DNA from: Micromonospora sp. ATCC 39149
GTDB lineage: Bacteria > Actinomycetota > Actinomycetes > Mycobacteriales > Micromonosporaceae
NCBI RefSeq assembly: GCF_000158815.1
Contig: NZ_GG657738.1
Span: 757,742 to 795,473, forward strand
Direction: 5' to 3'
DNA length: 37,732 nucleotides
Positions 1 through 10,012 of this stretch are shown piece after piece; position 1 is the stretch's first letter, and each line of letters begins with the position of its first letter. The notes beneath the pieces are model-generated. The model worked only from the letters and a program-made list of their open reading frames with translations. It had not been told where the DNA came from and searched no databases. The position numbers were made by a program, and so were the translations under genes.

Positions 1-2664
<2,664 letters not shown>

Positions 2665-2672
<8 letters not shown>

Positions 2673-3894
2673 CACAGCGCCCGTCACGAACCTGCTCAGC
2701 CGGGCCTTCCTCCAAAATCCGTACCCGGTCTACCGCGACATGCGCGAGGCGGGACCGGCGAAGAGAGTGGTGGTCAAGACCCTCACCCTCGAACTGCACG
2801 CCTGGGTGGTGACCCGGTACGAGGACGCCCGGCGGCTGCTGGCCGACCCGCGGCTGTCCAAGGACGGCGGCGAGATGCCCCGCATCATCGAGCGGAACAA
2901 GGTCGGCACGGACACGGTCGGCCTGAGCAACTTCAAGAGCATGCTGTTCAGCGACCCGCCGGACCATACCCGCCTCCGCCGCATCATCGGCCGGGCCTTC
3001 ACGATGCGCCGGGTCCAGGCGATGCGCCCGTTGATCGAGAGCACAGTGGACGACCTTCTCGACGGCATCGTCGCGGGCGCGGAGACCGACGTGGTGGACA
3101 CGATCGCGCTGGCCCTGCCCATCTACGTCATCGGGCAGCTCCTCGGTGTGCCGCAGGACCGCCACGAGGACTTCCGGGCCTGGAACGGGGTGCTGACCAG
3201 CGTCACGGCCACGATGGTGGAGAAACAACAGGCCTACGGCGCGGCCGGGGCGTACCTCACGGAGCTGATCGCCGCCAAGCGCGCCGACCCTGGTGACGAC
3301 CTGATCGGCGCGCTCGTCCAGCCGCCCGACGCGGACTACGCGCTCGACGACGGCGAGCTGCTCTCGACCATCTTCCTGGTGATGAACGCCGGCTACGAGA
3401 CGACCGCGAGCATGATCGGCACCGCCGTGCACGCCCTGCTGGTCGACCCGGCCACGCAGGCCCGGCTGCGGGCGGAACCCGAGCTGGTCGCCGGCTCGGT
3501 CGAAGAGTTCCTCCGGTACGAGAGCCCGCTCAACCTGGCGACGGCCCGGTTCACCCGGGAACCGGTCGAACTCGACGGTGTCGTGATCCCCACCGACGAG
3601 CTGGTCTTCGTGTCCCTGGCTGCGGCAAACCGCGACCCGGGACGCTTCGACTCGCCGGATCAGCTGGACCTCGCCCGATCGGCGAACGCTCACCTCTCCT
3701 TCGGCCACGGCATCCACCACTGCGTCGGCGCTCCGCTGGCCCGGCTGGAGGGCGAGGTGCTGTTGCGGCGGCTCCTCGACCGCTTCCCGCGGTGGGAGCT
3801 CGCCGCCTCCGCGGCGGAGCTGTCCTGGCGGGACAGTCTGCAGTTCCGGGCGCTCGACCGGCTTCCCGTGCGGTTCTTCGCCGCCGGTTCGTAG
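2665..3894 (+). CDS. Cytochrome P450, probable post-PKS tailoring hydroxylase/epoxidase
   Basis: This is a 409-residue class I bacterial P450. The I-helix oxygen-activation motif is AGYETT at residues 242-247, the ExxR motif is EFLR at 281-284, and the haem loop is FGHGIHHCVG with the thiolate Cys353. No membrane anchor is seen, so the protein should be soluble and depend on ferredoxin and a reductase; neither is encoded nearby. The start codon lies inside the end of the PKS gene (ATGACTGA overlap), so it is co-transcribed with the final PKS module. That supports a role in oxidising the released polyketide. All key residues are present. The site of oxidation cannot be read from the sequence. 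A strong hairpin follows the stop. Confidence 0.95.
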
Positions 3895-5659
3895 CCGGGC
3901 CGCAACAGGCGAGCCGGCCCGTCGTAGGGGGGACGACGGGCCGGCTCTGTATCGGGGGGCCACGACCACTGAGTGAGACTGCCCTCGGGCCCGGACCCAT
4001 CTCCTCGGGCCGTGGCCCCGACCTGGAAACCGGTGGCAGCCGCCGGTTCGTACACGCGGCCGCGACCTGTGCCGGTCCGCCGGCGCCGGTCGCGGCCCCC
4101 TGGCCCGGCCCGTCGCGCGGCCCGAACGGGCGGCCGGGCCGCGAAGGCCCGTGCCGGTTACACCTCGCTGCCAACGGCTCGTCGTTCTCGGCCGCAAGGC
4201 TCGCGTTCCGCCTTCTTCGACGGATCGCGATCGCAACGATGAAGATCCCCGCCAGCGCGAAGGCGGCACCGCCGAGGCACGCGGCGGCGACGCCGTCGGC
4301 GAGGGCGATGTTCGCCTGCCGCGCCGCGTCCGCCCCGGGCACGGGGGTGGAGTTGTTGATGGCGGTGCCGAAGATGGTCACCAGGATGGCCGTGCCGACC
4401 GACCCGCCGATCATGCCGACCGCCTGCACGGCTCCCGACGCGGCGCCGGAGTCCTCCGGTGCGACGCTGGCCAGGATGGTGCCGGTCAGCGGCGGGTTCA
4501 GCAGGCCGACGCCGGCCCCGAACAGCATCATCGGGCCGAGGACGCCGCTGAGGTACGCGGTGTCCGCCGTCACCTGCGTCAGCCACACCATGCCCAGCAG
4601 GATCAGGGTCAGGCCGATGAGCATGGTCGGCTTCGCACCCAGCCGGTTGACCAGCCAGGGCGTGATCCGGGGCGGAACGGCAAGCATGAGCAGTGCCATC
4701 GGCAGAAACGCCACACCGGCCCGGAAGGGGCTCAGCCCCAGGACCTCCTGGACGTACTGGGTCAGCAGGAAGAACGACCCGAACATCGCCGCGCCGGAGC
4801 AGACGAACACCAGGAAGCCGCCGCTGCGGTTACGGTCCGCGAACAGCCGCAGTTTCAGGATCGGCTGGGTGTGCGCAGCCTCGATGGCGACGAAGGCCGC
4901 CAGGAGCAGCACGCCGACCACGAAGGCGCCGATGGTTACCGGCTCGGTCCAACCCGCCTCTGCGGCGTGGACGAACCCGTAGACCAGGGCCGCGGTGCCC
5001 AGCGTCGCGGTGAACGCGCCGCCGGCGTCGAACCGCCCGCTCTGCACCGGGGTGATCGGGAGGAACTTCGGCGCCAGCAGGCAGACCACCAGGCCGAACG
5101 GCACGTTGATCAGCAGCACCCAACGCCACGAGACGGCGTCGGTGAGGAGGCCGCCGAGGAGCAGGCCGCCCGCCGAACCCAGACCGGACGCCATGACGAA
5201 GATCCCGAGGGCACGGTTGCGCTCCTCTTCCTTCTGGAAGGTGCTGACGACGAGCGCCAGCGTGGCCGGCGCGGCCAGCGCCCCGCCGACACCCTGGGCG
5301 ACGCGGGCGACCAGGAGCAGCCACGCGTTCGGGGCCAGGCCACCGAGCAGCGAGGCGATGGTGAACAGTCCGATACCGATGATCAGCGCCCGGCGGTAGC
5401 CGAGGATGTCCCCCATTCGGCCACCCAGCAGCAGCAGGCCACCGTAGGCCAGGGTGTAGGCGTTGAGCACCCAGGACAGCCCGGTGGGGCTGAAGTTGAG
5501 TTCCTCTTGGATCTGTGGCAACGCCATGTTCATGACGGTAATGTCGATACCGATCATCAACTGAACGGCCAAGATCAATGTCAGGATCACTCCACGGTGC
5601 CCTGTAGAGGACGACACCGAGTCCTCTGCGGCACTCGACTGGTGCGTGGAACTGGGCAC
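3551..5659 (-). CDS. MFS drug exporter (DHA2/EmrB-QacA type), 3' end probably frameshifted
   Basis: This is a proton-coupled major facilitator exporter, likely for product export or self-resistance. The GTG start at 5659 is chosen because GAAGGGA lies 8 bases upstream; an upstream Met at 5812 would run into the divergent TetR gene. The protein opens GVILTLILAVQLMIGIDITVMNMALPQI, typical of TM1 in the 14-helix DHA2 group. The loop motif GGRMGDILGYRRAL follows TM2, and hydrophobic segments continue to about 4200 (about 490 residues). The frame then stays open for another 200 or more residues of Arg/Pro/Gly-rich sequence, through the hairpins at 4102-4151 and antisense to the P450, ending at 3551. 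A one-base shift near 4160-4220 would give a stop at 4158. The recognisable protein is therefore about 4160-5659, and the tail is probably not real. Confidence 0.85.
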   Translation of the reverse strand: MPSSTHQSSAAEDSVSSSTGHRGVILTLILAVQLMIGIDITVMNMALPQIQEELNFSPTGLSWVLNAYTLAYGGLLLLGGRMGDILGYRRALIIGIGLFTIASLLGGLAPNAWLLLVARVAQGVGGALAAPATLALVVSTFQKEEERNRALGIFVMASGLGSAGGLLLGGLLTDAVSWRWVLLINVPFGLVVCLLAPKFLPITPVQSGRFDAGGAFTATLGTAALVYGFVHAAEAGWTEPVTIGAFVVGVLLLAAFVAIEAAHTQPILKLRLFADRNRSGGFLVFVCSGAAMFGSFFLLTQYVQEVLGLSPFRAGVAFLPMALLMLAVPPRITPWLVNRLGAKPTMLIGLTLILLGMVWLTQVTADTAYLSGVLGPMMLFGAGVGLLNPPLTGTILASVAPEDSGAASGAVQAVGMIGGSVGTAILVTIFGTAINNSTPVPGADAARQANIALADGVAAACLGGAAFALAGIFIVAIAIRRRRRNASLAAENDEPLAARCNRHGPSRPGRPFGPRDGPGQGAATGAGGPAQVAAACTNRRLPPVSRSGPRPEEMGPGPRAVSLSGRGPPIQSRPVVPPTTGRLACCGPATNRRRRTAREAGRAPGTADCPARTAPPRRRRAPTAGSGRGAAATAPRPPAGPAERRRSGGCRGRRRGERSPIGRGPADPASRSVPGRGLPQPGTRRPARRWGSRHRRVRPVPG
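3911..3947 (+). terminator. Hairpin terminator after the PKS-P450 operon
   Basis: A perfect 15-bp inverted repeat (3911-3925 and 3933-3947) flanks a 7-base loop, starting 17 bases after the P450 stop. There is no U-tract, as is usual for high-GC actinomycetes. Confidence 0.85.
4102..4151 (-). terminator. Clustered GC-rich hairpins at the 3' end of the MFS gene
   Basis: An 8-bp inverted repeat (4102-4109 with 4133-4140) encloses a small inner hairpin (4120-4124 with 4127-4131). An overlapping 6-bp stem lies at 4135-4140 and 4146-4151. The cluster sits just past position 4158, where a stop codon occurs in a neighbouring frame of the MFS gene. This is a natural end for that transcript and argues that the coding frame should have closed before it. 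Confidence 0.45.
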
Positions 5660-5783
5660 AGGCTTGTTCCCTTCGGCGAGACGCCGCTCACAAGAGTTGG
5701 CTGCGTACGATAGCGATACTGATCCACCGGCTACTAACGGTAAGATACGGCGACAGGTCCCCGTTTTGCAACTGAAGGTTGAG
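5660..5783. promoter_or_regulatory. Divergent promoter/operator region between MFS and TetR genes
   Basis: This 124-base stretch separates two head-to-head genes. It is clearly richer in A/T than its surroundings around 5701-5760, as expected for back-to-back promoters. By family precedent the TetR protein should bind here. The direct repeat CGATA-G-CGATA near 5708-5718 was noted, but no convincing palindrome was found, so the operator is not assigned. Confidence 0.5.
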
Positions 5784-6392
5784 ATGCCAGCTTCGTGGCA
5801 GGACCCACCCACCGTGACAGAACGACCGACCAGGTCGGACGCGCGACGGAACTACGACCGTCTGGTGGCCGCAGCGAACCTCGTCTTCGCCGAGCACGGC
5901 ACCGACGCCTCGCTCGACGAGATCGCCAAGCGGGCCGGCGTAGGCTCCGGAACGCTGTATCGACACTTCCCGACGAAGGACCGGCTGATGACAGCCGTCT
6001 TCTGGGAACGCGTCCGCGCCCTCTGCGAGCGTGGAAACGAGTTGGCCGGGACGATGTCGCCCCTGGAGGCGCTGGTCACCTGGCTACGCCTGCTGATCGA
6101 CCTCACGATGCGGCGCGGCCTGGCCACCGCCCTGATGACCCAGGGCTCCGACCGCACCTCGGAGCTGTTCCACGCCTGCCACGAGGCGCTGAACGCCACC
6201 GCCGGGCCGCTGCTGGCCAATGCTCAGCAGGACGGCGCCATCCGCCCCGACCTGCGGCTGGCCGACCTCATCCAGCTCTGCCACGCGATCGCCTCGGCGG
6301 TGGAACGGTCGCCCACCGCCAAGGCCGACGCCGACCGGATGCTCGACCTGCTCATCGGCGGGCTCCGCGCCCACGCGGGCACCGTCAGCTGA
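5784..6392 (+). CDS. TetR-family transcriptional regulator of the adjacent MFS exporter
   Basis: This 202-residue regulator starts at the ATG at 5784, with GAAGG 5 bases upstream. A GTG at 5814 is an alternative without a clear ribosome site. The N-terminal helix-turn-helix is canonical: NYDRLVAAANLVFAEHGTDASLDEIAKRAGVGSGTLYRHFPTKDRLM, near residues 23-65. The C-terminal ligand domain (residues about 75-200) is helical and fits the TetR_C family with SBP-like domains. The gene is divergent from the MFS exporter, so the usual model applies: it represses the exporter until the product or an intermediate is bound. It ends in two hairpins shared with the convergent P450 operon. Confidence 0.92.
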   Translation: MPASWQDPPTVTERPTRSDARRNYDRLVAAANLVFAEHGTDASLDEIAKRAGVGSGTLYRHFPTKDRLMTAVFWERVRALCERGNELAGTMSPLEALVTWLRLLIDLTMRRGLATALMTQGSDRTSELFHACHEALNATAGPLLANAQQDGAIRPDLRLADLIQLCHAIASAVERSPTAKADADRMLDLLIGGLRAHAGTVS

Positions 6393-6399
6393 CGTCGCC

Positions 6400-6426
6400 G
6401 CGCCGGGCGAGCCCCCTGCCCGGCGC
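6400..6426. terminator. Hairpin between convergent TetR and P450 genes (first)
   Basis: A perfect 9-bp inverted repeat (6400-6408 and 6418-6426) with a 9-base loop lies just past the TetR stop. Confidence 0.7.
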
Positions 6427-6449
6427 CGCCCTGGGGCCACACGCGACGT

Positions 6450-6476
6450 GTCCCGGCCGCAGACCGAGGCCGGGAC
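6450..6476. terminator. Hairpin between convergent TetR and P450 genes (second)
   Basis: A perfect 9-bp inverted repeat (6450-6458 and 6468-6476) with a 9-base loop lies just past the P450 stop on the minus strand. It probably terminates the SnoaL-P450 operon. Confidence 0.7.
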
Positions 6477-6490
6477 CCGTCCTTGCACGA

Positions 6491-7681
6491 TCACCAGGTG
6501 ACCGGTAGCTCCTCAAAGGTGCGGGCGAGGCTGCCGCCCTTCCACTCCAGCTCCTCCAGCGGAACGGCGGGCTGCAACTTCGGGAAGCGCCGCACCAGCG
6601 ACTCGAACGCGATCTGCATCTGCGCCCGGGCCAGGCCCGCGCCGGGGCAGTAGTGCAGACCGTAGCCGAACGTGACGTGCGGGTTCGGCGACCGGCTGAT
6701 GTCGAGCCGCTCCGGGTCCTTGAAGACAGTGTCGTCGTAGTTGGCCGACACCCGTGAGGGCAGGACCGGCTCGCCGGCCCGCACCAGGGTGCCGCTGACC
6801 TCCACGTCCTCGGTGGCGTACCGGGAGAAGATGGCCGCCTCGTCGTTGAGGGCGTACCGCAGCAGCTCGTCGGCCGCGGTCTTCGCCAGCGTCGGATCGG
6901 CGACGAGCTTGGCCCACTCCTCCGGGTGCGAGAACAGCACGTAGGTCCCGTAGGAGATCTGGTTCGCCGTGCTGCCGTGACCGGTGGCCAGGAGGAACAT
7001 GCCGAGACCGACGATCTCCTCCTCGGTGATGCCATCGTTGGACTGGTACGCGGCGGCCAGGTCGCTGATCATGTCGTCCCGCGGCTCGCGGATGCGGTCC
7101 GCCACCATGTCGGCGACGTACCGGTGCTGCTTGTCGAGGTAGTCGCGGATCTGCTCGACCGGCATCGAAGTCGTGGCGATCATCGCCTTGGACCACTCGG
7201 TGAACAGCGGCCGGTCCTCGACCGGCACCCCGAGCATCATGGCGATCACCGTGGCCGGCAGCGGCGTGCCGAAGGCCGTCACGAGGTTGACCGGCGGGCC
7301 GGCCTCCTCCATCTCGTCGAGCAGTTCGTCGACGATCTGCTGGATCTGTGGACGCCACTGGGCCACCCGGCGCTCGGTGAAACCACGCGTGACGATCTTA
7401 CGCAGCTTGCCGTGCTCCGGCGGATCCATCCGCATGATGTTGATGTCGGGCATCTCCGGGAACACCCGGGGCTCGTCGCTGGCGTGGGCCAACGCCCGAC
7501 TGAAGCGCGAGTCCCCCATCACGAACTTGAAGTCGGAGTGCTTGAGGGTGAGCCAGGACTCCTCGCCGTAGGGCATCTGCGCCCGCAACACCGGCTTGCT
7601 CTCCCGAAGCTGGGAGTAGAGCGGGTTCAGTCGCGGCGGCCCGTCCTCTTCCAACGGATAATCGATGGGTTCGTTGATCAC
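6491..7681 (-). CDS. Cytochrome P450 with an atypical I-helix
   Basis: This is a 396-residue soluble P450 starting at GTG 7681, with GAGGGAG about 6 bases upstream. The ExxR motif is ELLR, and the haem loop is FGYGLHYCPGAG with Cys345. The I-helix motif, normally (A/G)Gx(D/E)T(T/S), reads TGHGST at residues 233-238: the acidic residue of the acid-alcohol pair is Gly236, and the conserved Thr is Ser237. Some P450s with altered I-helices use substrate-assisted proton delivery or catalyse unusual chemistry, so its reaction should not be assumed to be simple hydroxylation. It is the second gene of an operon, 37 bases after the SnoaL-like gene, transcribed from the promoter at 8146-8189. That shared unit suggests the two proteins act on the same intermediate. 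Confidence 0.93.
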   Translation of the reverse strand: MINEPIDYPLEEDGPPRLNPLYSQLRESKPVLRAQMPYGEESWLTLKHSDFKFVMGDSRFSRALAHASDEPRVFPEMPDINIMRMDPPEHGKLRKIVTRGFTERRVAQWRPQIQQIVDELLDEMEEAGPPVNLVTAFGTPLPATVIAMMLGVPVEDRPLFTEWSKAMIATTSMPVEQIRDYLDKQHRYVADMVADRIREPRDDMISDLAAAYQSNDGITEEEIVGLGMFLLATGHGSTANQISYGTYVLFSHPEEWAKLVADPTLAKTAADELLRYALNDEAAIFSRYATEDVEVSGTLVRAGEPVLPSRVSANYDDTVFKDPERLDISRSPNPHVTFGYGLHYCPGAGLARAQMQIAFESLVRRFPKLQPAVPLEELEWKGGSLARTFEELPVTW

Positions 7682-7718
7682 AAACTGCTCCCTCGGTCGG
7701 GTTCGTGCCTTTGACGAC

Positions 7719-8081
7719 TTAGGCCTTGCGGAAGACGTCCTTCACGAGAATCTTGCCGTCCTTGATCGTGAACAGGTCGATCCCGCGCTCGACGATCTTC
7801 CCGTCGGCCGCGCGCAGCGACCATTCGACGACCGCCTGGTCGCCGTTGACCAGGAAGACGGGCTCCTCGAAGACGCCCGCCATGCCCTGGGCGGCCACCT
7901 CGGCACCGAGCTTGTCCATCTGCACCAGCAGGTCCCGGATCTCGGCCTTGTTGTAGGTCGTTCCGGGCTCCGAGCCCTCGGACGCCAGCCAGACCGCGTC
8001 CTCGGCAAAGCAATCCCAGGCACCGTCGACGTCCCTCTTGGCGCCCAATTCGAAGAATTGGTGTACCACACTCTTCGCCAT
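7719..8081 (-). CDS. SnoaL-like / NTF2-fold protein (nuclear transport factor 2 superfamily)
   Basis: The ATG at 8081 is fixed by GGAGGTGG 7 bases upstream, giving a 120-residue protein; longer upstream readings are spurious. The sequence reads MAKSVVHQFFELGAKRDVDGAWDCFAEDAVWLASEG, then VVEWSLRAADGKIVERGIDLFTIKDGKILVKDVFRKA. This is the cone-shaped alpha+beta barrel pattern of the SnoaL/ketosteroid isomerase/limonene epoxide hydrolase group. Members in polyketide clusters act as cyclases, epoxide hydrolases or hydroxylase helpers. Being first in an operon with a P450, an epoxide-opening or ring-forming role after oxidation is a fair inference. The sequence alone does not identify the reaction. 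Confidence 0.85.
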   Translation of the reverse strand: MAKSVVHQFFELGAKRDVDGAWDCFAEDAVWLASEGSEPGTTYNKAEIRDLLVQMDKLGAEVAAQGMAGVFEEPVFLVNGDQAVVEWSLRAADGKIVERGIDLFTIKDGKILVKDVFRKA

Positions 8082-8145
8082 ACGATAGCCACCTCCGACT
8101 GGAGCCCTCAGGTCTGCGGGGACGATGGTCCACTCTCGTGTGTGC

Positions 8146-8189
8146 ACGCTATGCGATACCGGACCACCAGCAACCCCTAGATAACCCTC
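8146..8189 (-). promoter_or_regulatory. Regulon-type promoter 1 (SnoaL-P450 operon)
   Basis: Read on the minus strand, GAGGG (8189-8185), six bases, then AGGGG (8178-8174) form a direct repeat one helical turn apart. They are followed by TTGCTG as a weak -35 and TAGCGT as -10 (8151-8146), exactly 22 bases after AGGGG. The predicted 5' leader to the ATG at 8081 is about 58 bases. Two other promoters in the window share this layout. Confidence 0.7.
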
Positions 8190-8245
8190 GGCCGGCGCCG
8201 CGCCCGCCGACGGCGGCCGGGCGGGGAGAGGTCCAGCAGTCACGT

Positions 8246-8289
8246 TGGGGACTCTTAGGGGTTGCCGCAAAATGACACCGCGTTAGCGT
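8246..8289 (+). promoter_or_regulatory. Regulon-type promoter 2 (PNPOx-like gene)
   Basis: TGGGG (8246-8250), six bases, then AGGGG (8257-8261) are followed by TTGCCG and, 22 bases after AGGGG, by TAGCGT (8284-8289). The -10 box is identical to that of promoter 1, and the blocks AGGGGTTGC match as an inverted pair facing away from each other. The predicted leader to the ATG at 8371 is about 75 bases. Confidence 0.7.
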
Positions 8290-8370
8290 CGACGTGCGGA
8301 ATTCCCGAAGAGACCGCATCTTTCGACGGCAGCGGGAAAATGACCGGATCGAGTCAGGAGATGGAATCCA

Positions 8371-8889
8371 ATGACGACGTCAGGGAATGTGGACACCAAG
8401 CAGGCACCCACCACCGAACCGGCCTGGATCTTCAGCTACACCGCCACCGGGCCGTCGCTGGACTGGGCATGGGCCGACGAGCGGCTCAGTAAGGCGCGCA
8501 ACTTCTGGCTCGCCACGCCCGGCCCGGACGGGATGCCAGTCTGCCGTCCGATGTGGGGGTTCTGGCAGGACAACGCCCTCTGGTTTTCCACGGTCAACCG
8601 GATGACCGACCACCTCCAGAACGACGGCCGGGTGGTGCTGCACACCGAGAGCGGCGACGAGGTCGTGATCATTGAGGGTAAGGCCGAGCGGCTGTTCGGC
8701 AAGGACCTGCTCCAGGTCATCTCCACCGGCTACCGGGAGAAGTACGGCCACGAGACGGTCGCCACCGACGAGGGCGTCTTCACCCCGCAGGGCTACGGCG
8801 GCCCGGGCTACCGGCTCGTGCCGGTCAAGGCGCTCGGGTGGGTGGCTCCGGAGTTCGGCACGGCCACCAGGTGGACCTTCCCGGCCTGA
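8371..8889 (+). CDS. Pyridoxamine 5'-phosphate oxidase-like flavin/F420-binding split-barrel protein
   Basis: This is a 172-residue protein with AGGAG 10 bases before the ATG. The core resembles the PNPOx-like split barrel: ARNFWLATPGPDGMPVCRPMWGFWQDNALWFSTVNRMTDHLQNDGRVVLHTESGDEVVIIEGKAERL. The alternating strands and the xxPVCRPMWG segment match the FMN/F420-binding half of this family. Members reduce or oxidise varied substrates with FMN or F420, usually as homodimers. The gene is monocistronic, with a perfect hairpin after the stop and its own copy of the cluster promoter. Co-regulation with the P450 and methoxymalonyl genes suggests it is a tailoring oxidoreductase. The cofactor cannot be settled from sequence. 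Confidence 0.85.
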   Translation: MTTSGNVDTKQAPTTEPAWIFSYTATGPSLDWAWADERLSKARNFWLATPGPDGMPVCRPMWGFWQDNALWFSTVNRMTDHLQNDGRVVLHTESGDEVVIIEGKAERLFGKDLLQVISTGYREKYGHETVATDEGVFTPQGYGGPGYRLVPVKALGWVAPEFGTATRWTFPA

Positions 8890-8897
8890 GTCCGGTG

Positions 8898-8936
8898 GCC
8901 GGCGGACGGGTCAGCACCGCGATCCCGTCCGCCGGC
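8898..8936 (+). terminator. Hairpin terminator after the PNPOx-like gene
   Basis: A perfect 13-bp inverted repeat (8898-8910 and 8924-8936) with a 13-base loop begins 8 bases after the stop. Confidence 0.8.
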
Positions 8937-9075
8937 GTCACGGCCGCGCCGGGCGCGAAACGGCCCCCGTCCGGCTGGACACCGGCCCGAAGCCCGGCCC
9001 GCACACCGTCGACCCGAGATCCCGCCCGTCCCGTCATCGACCCGGCAGAAGCCGGCCCGTTACCGAAACAGCAGA

Positions 9076-9105
9076 AGCCCCGCCCGGCAGAATGCCGGCG
9101 GGGCT
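9076..9105 (-). terminator. Hairpin terminator after the O-methyltransferase gene
   Basis: A 12-bp stem with one bulged C (9076-9088 with 9094-9105) and a 5-base loop lies 35 bases past the methyltransferase stop on the minus strand. It may also serve the convergent PNPOx-like gene. Confidence 0.65.
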
Positions 9106-9139
9106 GAGCCTTCTCGGCACCGGACGGGCCCCGGCCCGG

Positions 9140-9814
9140 TCAGTGGCCTCCGGCGCGGATCCGCGCCAGGGTGACCCCGTCCGCGACCGGCAGCACGGAC
9201 AGGTCGACGCGGGTGTCCGTGAGCAGGAACGCGTTCAGCTCCCGGATCGCGCAGGTGTCCGGATCCCTGGCGTCGGCGTCGAGGACCCGGCCGAAGAAGA
9301 GCGTGTTGTCGATGACGATCAGCCCTCCGGGTCGCACGAGGTCGAGGCAACCCTCGTAGTAGGCACGGTAGTTGGTTTTGTCCGCGTCGATGAAGGCGAG
9401 ATCGAAAGAGCTGGGCCCGTTCTCAGCGCGCAGGGCCGCCAGCGTTGCGCTCGCCGGGCCGACGCGCACGTCGATCTGGTCCGCCACCGCGGCCCGGCGC
9501 CAGTAGCCGGCACCGATCGCGGGCCACCGGTCGGTGATGTCACAGGTCACCAGCCGACCGTCGGACGGCAGGGCCCGCGCCATGCACAGGGTGCTGTAGC
9601 CGGTGAAGGTGCCCAGTTCGAGCACGGTGCGGGCGCCGGTCAGCCCGACCAGCAGCGCGAGCAGTTGTCCCTCCTCGGCGGACACCTGCATCGCGGCTCC
9701 AGCCGGCAGGGCTGCCGTCTCCTCGCGCAGCTCGTACAGGATCGGATCATCCCGCAGGGAGACCTCACGGAGATAACCCAACAGTTCCGGTGACAAGTCG
9801 GTCTGGTTGGCCAT
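9140..9814 (-). CDS. SAM-dependent O-methyltransferase of methoxymalonyl-ACP biosynthesis (FkbG-like)
   Basis: This 224-residue enzyme belongs to the caffeoyl-CoA/catechol O-methyltransferase type. SAM motif I is [16 protein letters not shown], and the metal-binding segment is [21 protein letters not shown], followed by [15 protein letters not shown]. In methoxymalonyl-ACP pathways (FK520, ansamitocin) this family methylates the 2-hydroxyl of the ACP-bound three-carbon unit. It lies divergent from the other four genes of that pathway, with promoter 3 between them. The start at 9814 ([12 protein letters not shown]) matches family length. A Met at 9862 would add 16 residues, and neither start has a strong ribosome site. 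All catalytic elements are visible. Confidence 0.9.
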   Translation of the reverse strand: MANQTDLSPELLGYLREVSLRDDPILYELREETAALPAGAAMQVSAEEGQLLALLVGLTGARTVLELGTFTGYSTLCMARALPSDGRLVTCDITDRWPAIGAGYWRRAAVADQIDVRVGPASATLAALRAENGPSSFDLAFIDADKTNYRAYYEGCLDLVRPGGLIVIDNTLFFGRVLDADARDPDTCAIRELNAFLLTDTRVDLSVLPVADGVTLARIRAGGH

Positions 9815-9883
9815 GCGGCCAAGATATCGCCCGACGCAATTGGCGATGTGATCGCTCGGCATAGATAGCGGAGTAATAGGGGA

Positions 9884-9927
9884 TGGGGGTTTCTAGGGGT
9901 CGTCGCCTCCCCGTCGAAGGATAATCT
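9884..9927 (+). promoter_or_regulatory. Regulon-type promoter 3 (methoxymalonyl-ACP operon)
   Basis: TGGGG (9884-9888), six bases, then AGGGG (9895-9899) are followed, 22 bases after AGGGG, by TAATCT (9922-9927). The layout is the same as promoters 1 and 2. An extra TAGGGG lies further upstream at 9877-9882. The predicted leader to the ATG at 10013 is about 79 bases. Confidence 0.68.
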
Positions 9928-10012
9928 CGCTGCTATCGAGGCGATCGGCAGGAATCGCGTGATCGCCGCCCAGCTATGCGCCGCTCGACGCGGCAAATTG
10001 CGCGGAGGTTCG

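Noticed and set aside
8146..9927. The AGGGG direct repeats as SARP boxes
   Set aside because: The spacing is SARP-like, but no SARP gene is encoded in the window, so the regulator is left open.
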